Counted from the first letter of the stretch, positions 18,038-26,660 are shown. The stretch: DNA of 64,000 nt from Roseiarcus sp963721905 (GCA_963721905.1 CAVRMF010000013.1:124001-188000); one strand, 5' to 3'. Numbers and translations are program-made. The notes: generated from the letters alone by a model not told the origin.

Positions 18038-18110
18038 TGAACGATCTCCTCTTCCATATCCTGGCCGATCGTATCGGCCTTCGCGGAAGAGCTACCGTCC
18101 ATTACCCGAT

Positions 18111-19632
18111 GTTGAAAAACTCACTTGCGTCGCCGACTCGGCTCTGATTCAGTTTTCTCAATGAATCTGGGGCTCTCGCGATGATGGGCGAACGGCGGGT
18201 TATGCAGGGGGCGCTGTTTTATGGCTTTAGCCTGGAACGGCATGTCCCGGACAGTCACCTGCTTCGCAAGATTGACCGGTTTGTCGACCTTTCGGAGGTC
18301 CGGACGCATCTCGAGCCGTACTACAGCGAGACGGGCCGCCCTTCGATCGATCCCGAGCTGATGATGCGCATGCTGATCGTCGGCTACTGCTTCGGCATTC
18401 GTTCTGAGCGGCGGTTGTGCGAGGAGGTCCACCTCAATCTGGCCTATCGCTGGTTCTGTCGCTTGGAGCTCGACGGCGAGGTTCCCGACCATTCGACCTT
18501 TTCCAAGAACCGCCACGGTCGTTTTCGCGAGAGCGATCTGTTGCGGAAACTGTTTGAGACCGTGGTTGCGCGCTGCATCAAGGAACGGATCGTGGGAGGC
18601 GAAGCTTTCGCAGTTGACGCCAGCATAATCGTGGCGGACGCGCATCGACGACGAGGCGTCGCCAAGGTCGAGGATCTCGATCCGACCTCCAGTCGCGCAG
18701 TCGCGGAATATCTGTCGGTCCTCGATGACGCGGCCTTCGGCGGGGCGACGCCGGTCGAGCCGAAGGCGATCTCGCCAACCGATCCGGCGGCCCGCTACAC
18801 CGCTTCGGCCAACTCCGTCGCCGCTTATGCCTACTCCGACAACTATCTCATCGATCTGAAGAATGCGGTGATTATGGATGTCGAGGCGACGACCGCCATT
18901 CGCCAAGCGGAAGTCGGCGCGGCTAAAGCAATGCTCGACCGCACGGCTGAACAGTTCGATGTCACCCCGTCGCGCCTGGTCGCGGATGGGGGCTACGGCT
19001 CGGCCGAGATGGTTGGGTGGCTGGTGGACGAGCGCGGGATCGAGCCGCATGTGAAACTGATCGACAAGGCCGAGCGCACGGACGGAACCTTCTCCCGCAG
19101 CGACTTCGCCTTCGATCCGGAGAGCAACCTTTATGTCTGCCCCAGCGGGAAAGAGCTAAGGAAATACCATCGCGCTTTCGCCAAGCCACGCGACGGGCTG
19201 ACGAAAGACGGCACGATGATCTACTTCGCGCGCAAGCAGGACTGCGAGGCCTGCGCGCTCAAGCCAAAATGCTGCCCCAACACGCCCGCGCGCAAGATCG
19301 CGCGCTCCATTCACGAAGCCGCCCGCGACAAGGCGCGCGCTATCGCCAAGACCGAGGCCTACGCCGTTTCGCGCCGGGAGCGAAAGAAGGTCGAGATGCT
19401 CTTTGCTCACCTGAAGCGCATCCTCAGGCTTGATCGATTGCGTCTGCGTGGGCCGAGTGGAGCCAAAGACGAGTTCCTATTAGCCGCCACAGCCCAAAAT
19501 CTGCGGAAACTGGCGAAGCTCATCCCCTTCCCGGCGCCAGTCTTCGCCGCGTGAGGCGGAGAGGCCCGGCTTGCCTCGCTGACAGCCGCCGCTCACGCAT
19601 CTCGTGGTCGCCTGAACATAGGGTTTTTCAAC
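18111..19632 (+). mobile_element. IS1182-family element
   Basis: About 1.52 kb, bounded by GTTGAAAAAC at 18111-18120 and GTTTTTCAAC at 19623-19632. Similarity between the two ends continues weakly inward. It carries one transposase gene. The left end touches IS110 copy 3 directly; the right end is followed by a truncated transposase remnant that it probably interrupted. Confidence 0.75.
18181..19554 (+). CDS. IS1182-family transposase
   Basis: 457 residues, DDE transposase. The N-terminal DUF772 region reads HVPDSHLLRKIDRFVDLS, RPSIDPELMMRMLIVGYCFG and IRSERRLCEEV, then VPDHSTFSKNRHGRFR. The first catalytic Asp is in EAFAVDASIIVAD and the second in VADGGYGSAEMVGW. A Cys-rich insertion (DCEACALKPKCC) comes before the final Glu in RRERKKVEMLFAHLKRILRL. 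Length is normal and there is no frame break. The ATG at 18181 is immediately followed by a second ATG at 18184, so the exact start is uncertain by one codon. Confidence 0.92.
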   Translation: MMGERRVMQGALFYGFSLERHVPDSHLLRKIDRFVDLSEVRTHLEPYYSETGRPSIDPELMMRMLIVGYCFGIRSERRLCEEVHLNLAYRWFCRLELDGEVPDHSTFSKNRHGRFRESDLLRKLFETVVARCIKERIVGGEAFAVDASIIVADAHRRRGVAKVEDLDPTSSRAVAEYLSVLDDAAFGGATPVEPKAISPTDPAARYTASANSVAAYAYSDNYLIDLKNAVIMDVEATTAIRQAEVGAAKAMLDRTAEQFDVTPSRLVADGGYGSAEMVGWLVDERGIEPHVKLIDKAERTDGTFSRSDFAFDPESNLYVCPSGKELRKYHRAFAKPRDGLTKDGTMIYFARKQDCEACALKPKCCPNTPARKIARSIHEAARDKARAIAKTEAYAVSRRERKKVEMLFAHLKRILRLDRLRLRGPSGAKDEFLLAATAQNLRKLAKLIPFPAPVFAA

Positions 19633-19633
19633 G

Positions 19634-20125
19634 AAATACGTCGATTCGGGACGTTCGATCGCTCCCGAAGGTGTCCGGGCCGGGTCGAAGCCGATCAAGC
19701 TGAGTGGGGTTTTGACTGCCGATAACGGTCCGCCAATCCTCGCTGAACTCAAGTGCGAGATTTTGACCGAGGGCCCTGCCGAGTGCTTCGGTGTCACCAA
19801 GCAGCGGATCGAAGTGAAGCCCGTTCCCAAGCACGTCTCAACTTCATACGTTGAGCGCAGCAATCTCACTCAGCGGATGCACAATCGGCGCTTCACCCGA
19901 CTCACCAATGGCTTTTCGAAGAAATTCGAAAACCATGCATATTCGGTGGCCATGTTCGCTACGTACTACAATTTCGTCAAGGTTCATTCAACGTTGCGCA
20001 TGTTGCCCACAATGGCCGCTGGCGTAAGCAAGACGCTTTGGGAAATCGGCGATATCGTGAAACTTGTTGAGGCCGCTGAGACAAAGCCAACGAAACGGGG
20101 TCCGTATAAAAAGCGAGTAGATTAG
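19634..20125 (+). pseudogene. C-terminal fragment of an IS1-like DDE transposase
   Basis: An open frame runs from the IS1182 right end to a stop at 20125. It includes VLTADNGPPILAEL (a catalytic Asp followed by NG), then VPKHVSTSYVERSNLTQRMH with the catalytic Glu, and FATYYNFVKVHSTLRMLPT, the usual end of this transposase group. The N-terminal half is missing, presumably removed by the IS1182 and IS110 insertions. The basic tail TKRGPYKKRVD looks original. No start codon or ribosome site is convincing, so the fragment is probably not expressed. Confidence 0.7.
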
Positions 20126-20161
20126 TACGAGGAGCGGAATAATGACCATCGTCAGGTCTAA

Positions 20162-20488
20162 ACTGCACGGGTCGCCCACACCCGCAAGTATGTCACCTTA
20201 ATTGCCGCGTTAATACCTGGAGTTGCCTTAGGTATTCCTACTTCTGATCTTGCGGACGAAATCTCAGGCGTTAGGATAGGTCACTATCATGGCAACCCCG
20301 CACATAATCCTGTGTGGCATTATGATAAAGTAGTAAAAGTGTGGTGGCAGTATGGGCATGGCGCATCTCAACTTTGGGGAGAATTTACAAACGGGCACAA
20401 ATGGCAATTGCCCGGGGATTTTAATTGGAACGATATGGGGGATGAAGGCGAGTCTCCTACCCCGACGGCCAACCAACAAATCCGCTAG
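20162..20488 (+). CDS. Possible small secreted His/Trp-rich protein, start unresolved
   Basis: An open frame of about 108 codons in an unusually AT-rich stretch. It has no standard start codon, but a signal-peptide-like segment (TRKYVTLIAALIPGVALG) precedes an acidic, Trp/His-rich mature part (GHYHGNPAHNPVWHYDKVVK, WWQYGHGASQLWGEF, WNDMGDEGES). An ATG at 20142 after GGAGCGGAATA is in another frame, so one frameshift could join MTIVRSKLHG to the signal peptide. No family is recognised. Base composition unlike its neighbours suggests recent transfer. Confidence 0.4.
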   Translation, partial: TARVAHTRKYVTLIAALIPGVALGIPTSDLADEISGVRIGHYHGNPAHNPVWHYDKVVKVWWQYGHGASQLWGEFTNGHKWQLPGDFNWNDMGDEGESPTPTANQQIR

Positions 20489-20505
20489 AATTTCAAATGG
20501 ACCCA

Positions 20506-20853
20506 TTACAGAGACCGGCCTCGTTTGACTCGCGCGAAGGCAGAATCCCGCCACAGCCAACTCGCCTCAAAGAGGGGTTCAAAACCAATATCGTTCAGAG
20601 GCAAGCTGTTGAAGCTGTCCTTAACACTGAACTCGAAGGTGGTACTTTTCGAAAGTTCTGCAATAAGATCGACTTGAGCATGAGTGCTATGAGTCTCATC
20701 GACCGAGACAACGTTTGGGTAGAAGCGGGGCGTCTCAAGCGGGCAGAACAACAGCCCCTGCTGTTGCTCCACCGGCAGACCGTGCGCGCGCCACACGGCG
20801 GCGCACCAAGCTGCATTGTTAGCTGCCGCCGCTTGATCTCGACCCGTGACCAT
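20506..20853 (-). pseudogene. Truncated conserved protein, acetyltransferase-like N-terminal part
   Basis: 115 residues from an ATG at 20853. The segment WRAHGLPVEQQQGLLFCPLE, then TPRFYPNVVSVD, resembles the N-terminus of a family of GNAT-like acetyltransferases (HG, then FYPN). The remainder (IAELSKSTTFEFSVKDSFNS) reads like a genuine protein, but it stops at 20506 where the AT-rich island starts, well before an acetyl-CoA-binding motif. It is therefore probably the 5' part of a gene cut by the island. The assignment to GNAT is tentative. Confidence 0.4.
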
Positions 20854-21012
20854 CCGGGCGGAGGCTACCAGCCTCAAAGTCGGCCATGCACCCCTTCTGG
20901 GACCTTCGGAGTATGCTAACGGATAAGGCTGCAGTGGTCGCTCACGCGAAGCAAGCACGATCGTGAGAGGGCGCCAAATGGCAGGTTCTATCCACTAGCT
21001 TCGCGGCGGGGA

Positions 21013-22791
21013 GTGGGCGCAGTGCCCGAAATGCGCAAACTGGCGGCGATTCTCGCCGCCGACGTGGTCGGCTTCAGCCGCCTTGCCGGCGCCGATGAAG
21101 ATCGTACTCTCGCGCGACTCCGGGCGCTGCGCAGCGATCTCATCGATCCGACTATCGCGGTCCACCATGGGCGCGTGGTCAAGCGCACGGGCGACGGCGC
21201 GCTGGTCGAATTCCGCTCGGTCGTCGACGCGGTGCGCTGCGCCGTCGAAATCCAGCACGCGATGGTCGAGCGCAATGCCGGCGTGCCGTCCGACCGGCGC
21301 ATCGAATTCAGGATCGGCATCCATTTGGGCGACGTGGTCGAGGAGAGCGACGGCGATCTGATGGGCGACGGCGTCAACATTGCCGCTCGGCTGGAAGGGA
21401 TCGCCGCGCCAGGCGCGATCTGCCTGTCCGAGGACGCCTACCGGCAGGTGCGCGCGCGGCTCGATCTCGTGGTCAGCGATCTCGGCCAAACTCAACTCAA
21501 GAACATTTCCGAACCAATGCGGGTGTATTCACTTGCGGTCGGACCGCCGGCCGAAGCCAAGCCCGCAACCCAAGTTCGGCTCGCGGAGGGAAAGCCGGCG
21601 GCGCCGGAGAAACCTTCGATCGCCGTCCTGCCCTTCCAGAACATGAGCGGCGATGCGGAGCAGGACTATTTCGCCGACGGCATCTCAGAGGACATCATCA
21701 CGGCCCTGTCGAAGCTGTCGCAGCTCTTCGTCATCGCCCGCAATTCCTCCTTCACCTTCAAGGGCAGAAATGTCCATATCCAGGAGATCGGCAAGACGCT
21801 CGGCGTGCGTTATGTCCTGGAGGGGAGCGTCCGCAAAGCGGGCAATCGGGTGCGGATCACCGCGCAGCTCATCGACGCGACCAACGACGGTCATCTTTGG
21901 GCGGAGCGCTTCGACCGGGACCTCACCGACATTTTCGCCGTGCAGGACGATGTGACCGGCCAGATCGTCGCAGCGCTTTCGCTCAACCTCACCCAGGGCG
22001 ACAGGCGGCGGATGATGGCCGAGCAGACCGACAATATGGAAGCGTTCGAGTGCTTCCTGCGCGGCCGCGAACTCTGGTGGCGGCACGCAAAAGAGCCGAA
22101 CGCCCAGGCGCGCGAGTTGCTGTCGAGGGCGACCGCGCTCGACCCCGATTTCGCGCCCGCCTGGGGCTGGCTCGCCGCGGCGCATATCAACGACTACGTC
22201 AGCCAGTGGACCGCTTCGCCACCGCGGTCGCTCGAACGCGCCTACGAGGCTGCGAATCGAGCGGTGGCGCTCGACCCACAGTCGTCCTTCGCCCATTGGC
22301 CGCTCGCCTTCGCCAATCTCTGGATGCGGCGTCACGACGACGCGATCCGCGCCGCTGAAACCCAGATCGCGCACAATCCGAATGACGCCGAGGGATACAA
22401 TGCGCTCGGCGTCTTTCTGCATTATGTCGGCCGGTCCGAAGAAGCGCTTCCCCATTTCGAGCGCGCCATGGCGCTCAATCCCCTTTGCCCCGGCATGTGG
22501 CTGCACTTCCAGGGGCAGGTCTATTATCAACTTGGACGCTACGACGAGGCCGAAGCGGTCCTGAGGCGCAGGATCTTCCGCAATCCGGAGACCGACGCCT
22601 CGCGTGTCTTGCTCGCGGCGACCTACGGGCAGATGGGGCGGCTGGACGAGGCGCGCGAGCAATGGCGCGACGCGCTCAAGGTCAACCCCGCCTATTCCCT
22701 CGAGCACCGCCGTAAGGTGTTGCCGTACAAGAATCCCGCCGACTTCGAGGCCGTCGTCGAAGGCCTCAGGAAAACGGGGCTGGTCGAGTAG
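21013..22791 (+). CDS. Class III adenylate/guanylate cyclase with TolB-like and TPR regions
   Basis: 592 residues from a GTG at 21013; a GTG at 21022 or ATG at 21031 fit the GGCGGGGAG ribosome site as well. Residues about 8-170 are the cyclase homology domain: ILAADVVGFSRL with a metal Asp, VVKRTGDGALVEF with the second metal Asp, and GDGVNIAARLE. Residues about 200-320 match the region found in many rhizobial cyclases and FlgO/TolB-like proteins (IAVLPFQNMSGDAEQDYFAD, GISEDIITALSKL). TPRs fill the C-terminus (ALDPDFAPAWGWLAAAH, EALPHFERAMALNP). No membrane helix is seen. It probably makes cAMP in the cytoplasm in response to a protein contact. Confidence 0.9.
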   Translation: MGAVPEMRKLAAILAADVVGFSRLAGADEDRTLARLRALRSDLIDPTIAVHHGRVVKRTGDGALVEFRSVVDAVRCAVEIQHAMVERNAGVPSDRRIEFRIGIHLGDVVEESDGDLMGDGVNIAARLEGIAAPGAICLSEDAYRQVRARLDLVVSDLGQTQLKNISEPMRVYSLAVGPPAEAKPATQVRLAEGKPAAPEKPSIAVLPFQNMSGDAEQDYFADGISEDIITALSKLSQLFVIARNSSFTFKGRNVHIQEIGKTLGVRYVLEGSVRKAGNRVRITAQLIDATNDGHLWAERFDRDLTDIFAVQDDVTGQIVAALSLNLTQGDRRRMMAEQTDNMEAFECFLRGRELWWRHAKEPNAQARELLSRATALDPDFAPAWGWLAAAHINDYVSQWTASPPRSLERAYEAANRAVALDPQSSFAHWPLAFANLWMRRHDDAIRAAETQIAHNPNDAEGYNALGVFLHYVGRSEEALPHFERAMALNPLCPGMWLHFQGQVYYQLGRYDEAEAVLRRRIFRNPETDASRVLLAATYGQMGRLDEAREQWRDALKVNPAYSLEHRRKVLPYKNPADFEAVVEGLRKTGLVE

Positions 22792-23163
22792 CCGCGCACG
22801 CGACTCGGGTCATAGGCGAGAGCCAGCGCGGCCTATGTCCGCCGCCATGCAGGAGCGGGGCGCCATCATCATCACCGCCCCGTCGAATGAGCGGCGCCTC
22901 GCCCGAACGCGCATGCGTAAACCGCATAGCGCCGACCCGCCATGGGCGATTTTCGAGGCCGCCATTTTCCCTGTTTTCGGCGCCTGTTACCGCTCTGATA
23001 AGCGCGAATTCTCTCGCTGTTATCGCCCTGTTATTTTGCCCCGGCCGGCATGAGGGTTTTTCGGAGCCCGTTGATAATAACGGGCTTTTTGCGGCCAGGT
23101 TCGGCAGAGCCGGGCGCCTCTCCATTGTTCTCCCTGTTATAGGGTTGAACGCATGCCGAGGGG
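22792..23163. other. Non-coding gap after the cyclase gene
   Basis: 372 bp without a supported gene. It contains a strong terminator (23065-23090) and several spaced copies of a CTGTTAT or CCCTGTTAT motif (about 22985-23145) in direct orientation. The rest is G+C-rich and unstructured by eye. Confidence 0.5.
23065..23090 (+). terminator. Rho-independent terminator
   Basis: Perfect 8-bp stem AGCCCGTT/AACGGGCT with a GATAAT loop, followed by a run of T. On the plus strand it lies 274 bp past the cyclase stop and would end that transcript; no other plus-strand gene lies between. Confidence 0.85.
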
Positions 23164-23376
23164 CTATGTCCTGGTCGCGCGTCTCAGCGTCAGCACAACG
23201 TCTGCGATCAGAATGGCCGGCAGTCCGATCACGAGAACCAGAGCGGCGACCGTCGGTCCGGCCCCTGGCGTGAAAGCGATGGCGGCCGCGGCCCCGACGA
23301 TCGCGAGAATGCCGACCGCGAGGATCTCGTCGTCGACGAAAAGACCGAGGATTTCCTTGATGATCGAGCCGATCAT
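23164..23376 (-). CDS. Small membrane protein coupled to the COG4280 protein
   Basis: 70 residues. The ATG at 23376 overlaps the stop of the upstream gene as ATGA, so translation is coupled. The N-terminal MIGSIIKEILGLFVDDE is followed by two hydrophobic helices (ILAVGILAIVGAAAAIAF and TVAALVLVIGLPAILIADVV) and a short Arg-rich tail facing the cytoplasm. No family is recognised. The tight coupling suggests a subunit or chaperone of the neighbouring membrane protein. Confidence 0.7.
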   Translation of the reverse strand: MIGSIIKEILGLFVDDEILAVGILAIVGAAAAIAFTPGAGPTVAALVLVIGLPAILIADVVLTLRRATRT

Positions 23377-24116
23377 GCCGCCTCCGCCGATCTTGGGCGA
23401 GCGGCGAGGATCAAGGCCGCGCCGACCAACAGGAACATGAGGGCGAAGGCGAGAATCATCAGGTCTTCGCCCGGCCAGTTGACGCCCAAGCCTTCCCCGA
23501 CCCAGAACAGGCCGAACGCCGAAAGCATGACGCCGACCGCGAATTTGAGGGCGTTCTCTGGAACCTGGGACAGAGGCCGGTGCGCCAGCCCGCCGACCGC
23601 CAGCACGAGAACGGCGGCTGAGAGCGCGCCCAGGCTCGCGGGCCACAGCATGCCGGCGCCGGCGCCGACCGCGATCACGATGAAGACGACCTCGGTTCCT
23701 TCGATGAGCACGGCCTTGAACGCGGCAAGCCCGGCGATCCAGTCGAGACTGTCCGATCTGAGCTGCTCTGCGGCGCTGAGTTCACGTTTGTGCGCGACGA
23801 ACGCCGCCTCCTCGTCGTGCAGCGCAATGTGACCGATCGAGCGCAAGATCGCCTTGCGTAGCCAGCGCAGGCCGAACAGGAGCAGCAGCGCGCCGACGAC
23901 GAACTGGAGCGCCCGCAGCGGAATGAGATCGAGCACCGGCCCGAGAACAGCGATCATGATCGCCAGCGCCACAAGGCCCACAAGCGTCCCGAGGAGCGCC
24001 GGCCGCCAGCCGCGGACAAGCGAGACCGCGAGCACGATGGTGAAGGCCTCCACGACCTCGACAAGCGCGCCGAGAAACGCGGCGCTCACCGCAGTCATGA
24101 AGGTGGCTGTGATCAA
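23373..24116 (-). CDS. COG4280-family integral membrane protein, transporter-like
   Basis: 247 residues with about seven hydrophobic segments. Two related motifs, GALVEVVEAFTIVLAV near the N-terminus and AVLIEGTEVVFIVIAV in the middle, place acidic residues inside membrane helices in an internal repeat. They recall the REGLE motifs of FTR1/EfeU iron permeases and the related TMEM165 group, so metal-ion transport is possible. The substrate is unknown. The TTG at 24116 is preceded by AAGGA; an ATG at 24098 is an alternative. It forms a two-gene unit with the 70-residue protein. Confidence 0.65.
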   Translation of the reverse strand: MITATFMTAVSAAFLGALVEVVEAFTIVLAVSLVRGWRPALLGTLVGLVALAIMIAVLGPVLDLIPLRALQFVVGALLLLFGLRWLRKAILRSIGHIALHDEEAAFVAHKRELSAAEQLRSDSLDWIAGLAAFKAVLIEGTEVVFIVIAVGAGAGMLWPASLGALSAAVLVLAVGGLAHRPLSQVPENALKFAVGVMLSAFGLFWVGEGLGVNWPGEDLMILAFALMFLLVGAALILAARPRSAEAA

Positions 24117-24235
24117 AGATTAGTCCTTGTTTTCAGGCCGTCAGAGCATGGCAGAGTTCGTCCTGGCTGTCCGGCCAAATCGGAGTGACGGAAGCGGAGT
24201 GCCGAGCGCCGCGGGGTTGGGCGGGCGAAACCGCT

Positions 24236-25621
24236 CTATCCCGCCCTCATCAGCCTCGCGGCGAAAAACCCGTCGAGACCCGAGCGCCTTGGGTCGTCCC
24301 CCCACAGATGGCAGGGTAGGGTGCGAAGGTCGCCTGAGGGCGTGAGGCATTCGGCGAGGCCGCCGATTTCGCCTGGCTCGACGGCCACGCGGCGCACGTC
24401 GGGATTGCGCCGAAGCAGCGCATTGATCTGGGCCTCGCCTTCCTCGGGTTCGAGCGAGCAGGTGCAATAGACGATCAGGCCGCCGCGCCTGGTCAGCGCG
24501 ATCGCCTTGTCCAGAAGCTGGGCCTGCAGCCTCACAAGCGGGGCGAGGTCGCCCGGGCGCTTGATCCAGGCGACGTCGGGATGGCGGCGGATCGTGCCGG
24601 TCGCCGTGCACGGCGCGTCGATGAGGACCGCGTCGAACCGCGGCGCATCGTAGTTGAGCGCGTCGGCGACGACGATCTCCGAATGGAGCTTCAGCCGCTC
24701 GAAATTGGCGGCGAGCATTTTGAGCCGCTCGGCCGAGCGGTCGATCGTCGTGACGCTGGCGCCGGCCGCGGCAAGCTCCATCGCCTTGCCGCCGGGCGCA
24801 GCGCAAAGATCGACGACGCGCATTCCGGCGCGAACGTCGAGGAGCCGCGCCGGGAGGGCCGCGGCGGCGTCCTGCACCCACCACTCGCCTTGACGGTAAC
24901 CTTCGAGGTCGACGACGGCTTTATGCGAATCGAGCCGCACCGAGCCGGTTGGAAGGACCAGCCCGCCGAGTCGCTCCGCCCACCCCGCTGCGTCGCTCTT
25001 GACGCTGATGTCGAGCGTCGGCTCGGCGCGATGCGCGGCGGCGACGGCCCGAGCCGTCGCCTCGCCGTAAGCAGCGCGCCAGCGCACCGCGAGCCAGGGC
25101 GGCGTGTCGTCGTCGAGCGGATCGGAGGCGGCGAGAATCGCCTCGCGCTCGCGCGCGATTCCGCGCAGCACGGCGTTGGCGAGCCCGGCGAAGGGGGCGC
25201 TCGCCGCATCCGATCGCGCCGCCCGCACGGCGAGATCCACTGCGGCGTGGTCGGGCGCATCGAGAAAGAGGATCTGCGCCGCGCCGACGACGAGCGTCCA
25301 TTCGAGCATGCCGCCGCGCTTCGGCATGCCTTTGTCGAGCCGCTCGGCGAGCGCCTTCCGGATCGTGCCAAGCCGGCGCAGCGCAACCGTCGCGATCGAG
25401 CGGGCGAGCGCCGCATCGCGCGGATCGACGCCGTGACCGCGCAGCGAGAGATCGGCGGCGAAGCGTTCGTCGAGCGGTCGCGCATGGGTCACGGCTTCGG
25501 CGACAGCGCGAGCGGCTGCGACCCGCGCCGTCATGCCGGGCGGCGACGGTTCGGGCGCTTGCGATCGAGGGCCGTTGAATCCGTGCCGCTGTCGAGCCAA
25601 ACGCGCCTCAGTCCGAATCAT
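24236..25621 (-). CDS. rsmB: 16S rRNA m5C967 methyltransferase RsmB
   Basis: 461 residues. Methylates C967 of 16S rRNA with S-adenosylmethionine. The N-terminal NusB-like RNA-binding domain (about residues 30-170) is followed by the SUN/NOP methyltransferase domain: SAM motif VVDLCAAPGGKAMELA, the motif IV catalytic region DAPCTATGTIRRHPD and the motif VI nucleophile region YCTCSLEPEEGEAQ. Both Cys residues used by RsmB enzymes are present. The ATG at 25621 gives about 29 extra basic residues before the conserved part, so a later start is possible. It is transcribed alone, away from the SDHAF4-like gene. Confidence 0.93.
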   Translation of the reverse strand: MIRTEARLARQRHGFNGPRSQAPEPSPPGMTARVAAARAVAEAVTHARPLDERFAADLSLRGHGVDPRDAALARSIATVALRRLGTIRKALAERLDKGMPKRGGMLEWTLVVGAAQILFLDAPDHAAVDLAVRAARSDAASAPFAGLANAVLRGIAREREAILAASDPLDDDTPPWLAVRWRAAYGEATARAVAAAHRAEPTLDISVKSDAAGWAERLGGLVLPTGSVRLDSHKAVVDLEGYRQGEWWVQDAAAALPARLLDVRAGMRVVDLCAAPGGKAMELAAAGASVTTIDRSAERLKMLAANFERLKLHSEIVVADALNYDAPRFDAVLIDAPCTATGTIRRHPDVAWIKRPGDLAPLVRLQAQLLDKAIALTRRGGLIVYCTCSLEPEEGEAQINALLRRNPDVRRVAVEPGEIGGLAECLTPSGDLRTLPCHLWGDDPRRSGLDGFFAARLMRAG

Positions 25622-25786
25622 GTCCGCCCGCCTCGTCCAAGCTTATACGTCAATTCCGTGGCAGGCTTGCGTCGGGCTATCGAAAGGGCGGGCGTAAGCG
25701 GCCAAGGCCGAACCGCCGCCAACCCGTTGAGTAAACGGGATCGGCGACGATATAGTGGCGACGAGCGGCAAAACGAGGCGCGTGCG

Positions 25787-26011
25787 ATGAGCGCGAACGG
25801 CGACACGGCCACATCCCCCAACCGATTGCCCGAGTCCAGGGACAAGTCCGGCCGCGTCCTCACGCCCGCGGCAGAGCGGGCGCTCGCGGAAGCCGAGGCC
25901 CGGCGGGCGCGGCCCCAGCCCGAACGCCCGCGCGAATGGAACGGCCGCGACGGCCCCGATCCCGTTCGCTACGGCGACTGGGAAGTGAAGGGCATCGCGA
26001 CCGATTTCTGA
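25787..26011 (+). CDS. DUF1674/SDHAF4-like protein
   Basis: 74 residues. The C-terminal GRDGPDPVRYGDWEVKGIATDF is the DUF1674 signature. Eukaryotic SDHAF4 and its bacterial relatives bind the flavinylated succinate dehydrogenase flavoprotein and help assemble complex II. The N-terminal half is polar and probably disordered. The ATG at 25787 follows a GAGGCG-type site. It stands alone between rsmB and an L,D-transpeptidase on the opposite strand; no sdh genes are in the window. Confidence 0.85.
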   Translation: MSANGDTATSPNRLPESRDKSGRVLTPAAERALAEAEARRARPQPERPREWNGRDGPDPVRYGDWEVKGIATDF

Positions 26012-26047
26012 TCCGCGTCGCGGCCGGACGCGCGCGGCTTCCCGCGG

Positions 26048-26560
26048 CTACGGCATCATCATCACTGGCGCGCCGACGTTGACCCGGTCGAAGAGGTCGA
26101 TGACGTCTTCGTTCAACATGCGGATGCACCCGTAGGAGGCGGCGCTGCCGATCGAGGCGCGCATCGCCCTGGTCGTGCCGTGGATCGCGATCTCGTCGCG
26201 GTCGAGGGTGATCGCCCGGGCGCCCATCGGGTTCGAGGGCGAGCCGCCCGGAATGACCTCGGGCAATTCCGGATGATCGCGCTTGACCGAATCCGGCGGC
26301 GACCAGGCAGGCTCGACGAACTTGCCGGCGACCCGCGCCGGACCGTTCCATTCCTTGCCGCGCTTGGCGACAGCGACCGGATAGGCGATGGCGGTGCGGG
26401 TGTCGAGGATGAGATAAAGCAGCTTGGCCGACTGGCTGATGAGGATCGCGCCGGACGGATAATCGGTCGGGTAGTCGATGATCCGTCCCGCCTCCGCCGG
26501 CCCGGCCGCGGCCGCGACCAGCAAACCCAACGCCCCCGCGATCGCCGCTTTTGCGCGCAT
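26048..26560 (-). CDS. L,D-transpeptidase (YkuD), first copy
   Basis: 170 residues from an ATG at 26560, chosen because it begins a classical signal peptide (MRAKAAIAGALGLLVAAAAG, then PAEAG). The YkuD catalytic motif is HGTTRAMRASIGSAASYGC, then IRM, with the nucleophilic Cys. Such enzymes make 3-3 peptidoglycan cross-links or anchor envelope proteins in the periplasm. No LysM or other binding domain is present. A second, diverged YkuD gene lies at 29783-30334. Confidence 0.9.
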   Translation of the reverse strand: MRAKAAIAGALGLLVAAAAGPAEAGRIIDYPTDYPSGAILISQSAKLLYLILDTRTAIAYPVAVAKRGKEWNGPARVAGKFVEPAWSPPDSVKRDHPELPEVIPGGSPSNPMGARAITLDRDEIAIHGTTRAMRASIGSAASYGCIRMLNEDVIDLFDRVNVGAPVMMMP

Positions 26561-26660
26561 GCCGCCGTCTCCGTCTGGCGGCTTGAAAATACCATTCCGC
26601 CGCATGGGCGCGCTGCGGTTCGTCGATCACGGTAAACGGGGACCGTCGCGGAACGCCGCC

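Larger units (their letters stand above)
13033..18110 (-). mobile_element. IS110-family element, copy 3, interrupted by IS30 (itself interrupted by IS21)
   Basis: The 3' tip (TGTGTTCTCTAATGGG, then GTCAAGGGCGG) is at 13033-13061, and the rest of the 3' region resumes at about 16804 with GGCCTCTTCCGGTGTCGACG, exactly the order seen unbroken in copies 1 and 2. The intervening 3.7 kb is an IS30 element. The 5' end stops at GTTGAAAAAC (18111), the first bases of the IS1182 element. The copy has probably lost mobility because its 3' tip is now 3.7 kb away. Confidence 0.8.

Noticed and set aside
24581..26011. Long plus-strand open frame (476 codons) across rsmB
   Set aside because: It is antisense to a clear RsmB with all motifs; the translation is Arg-rich and low in hydrophobic structure, typical of a shadow in high-GC DNA. 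Only its last 75 codons, from 25787, are a real gene.
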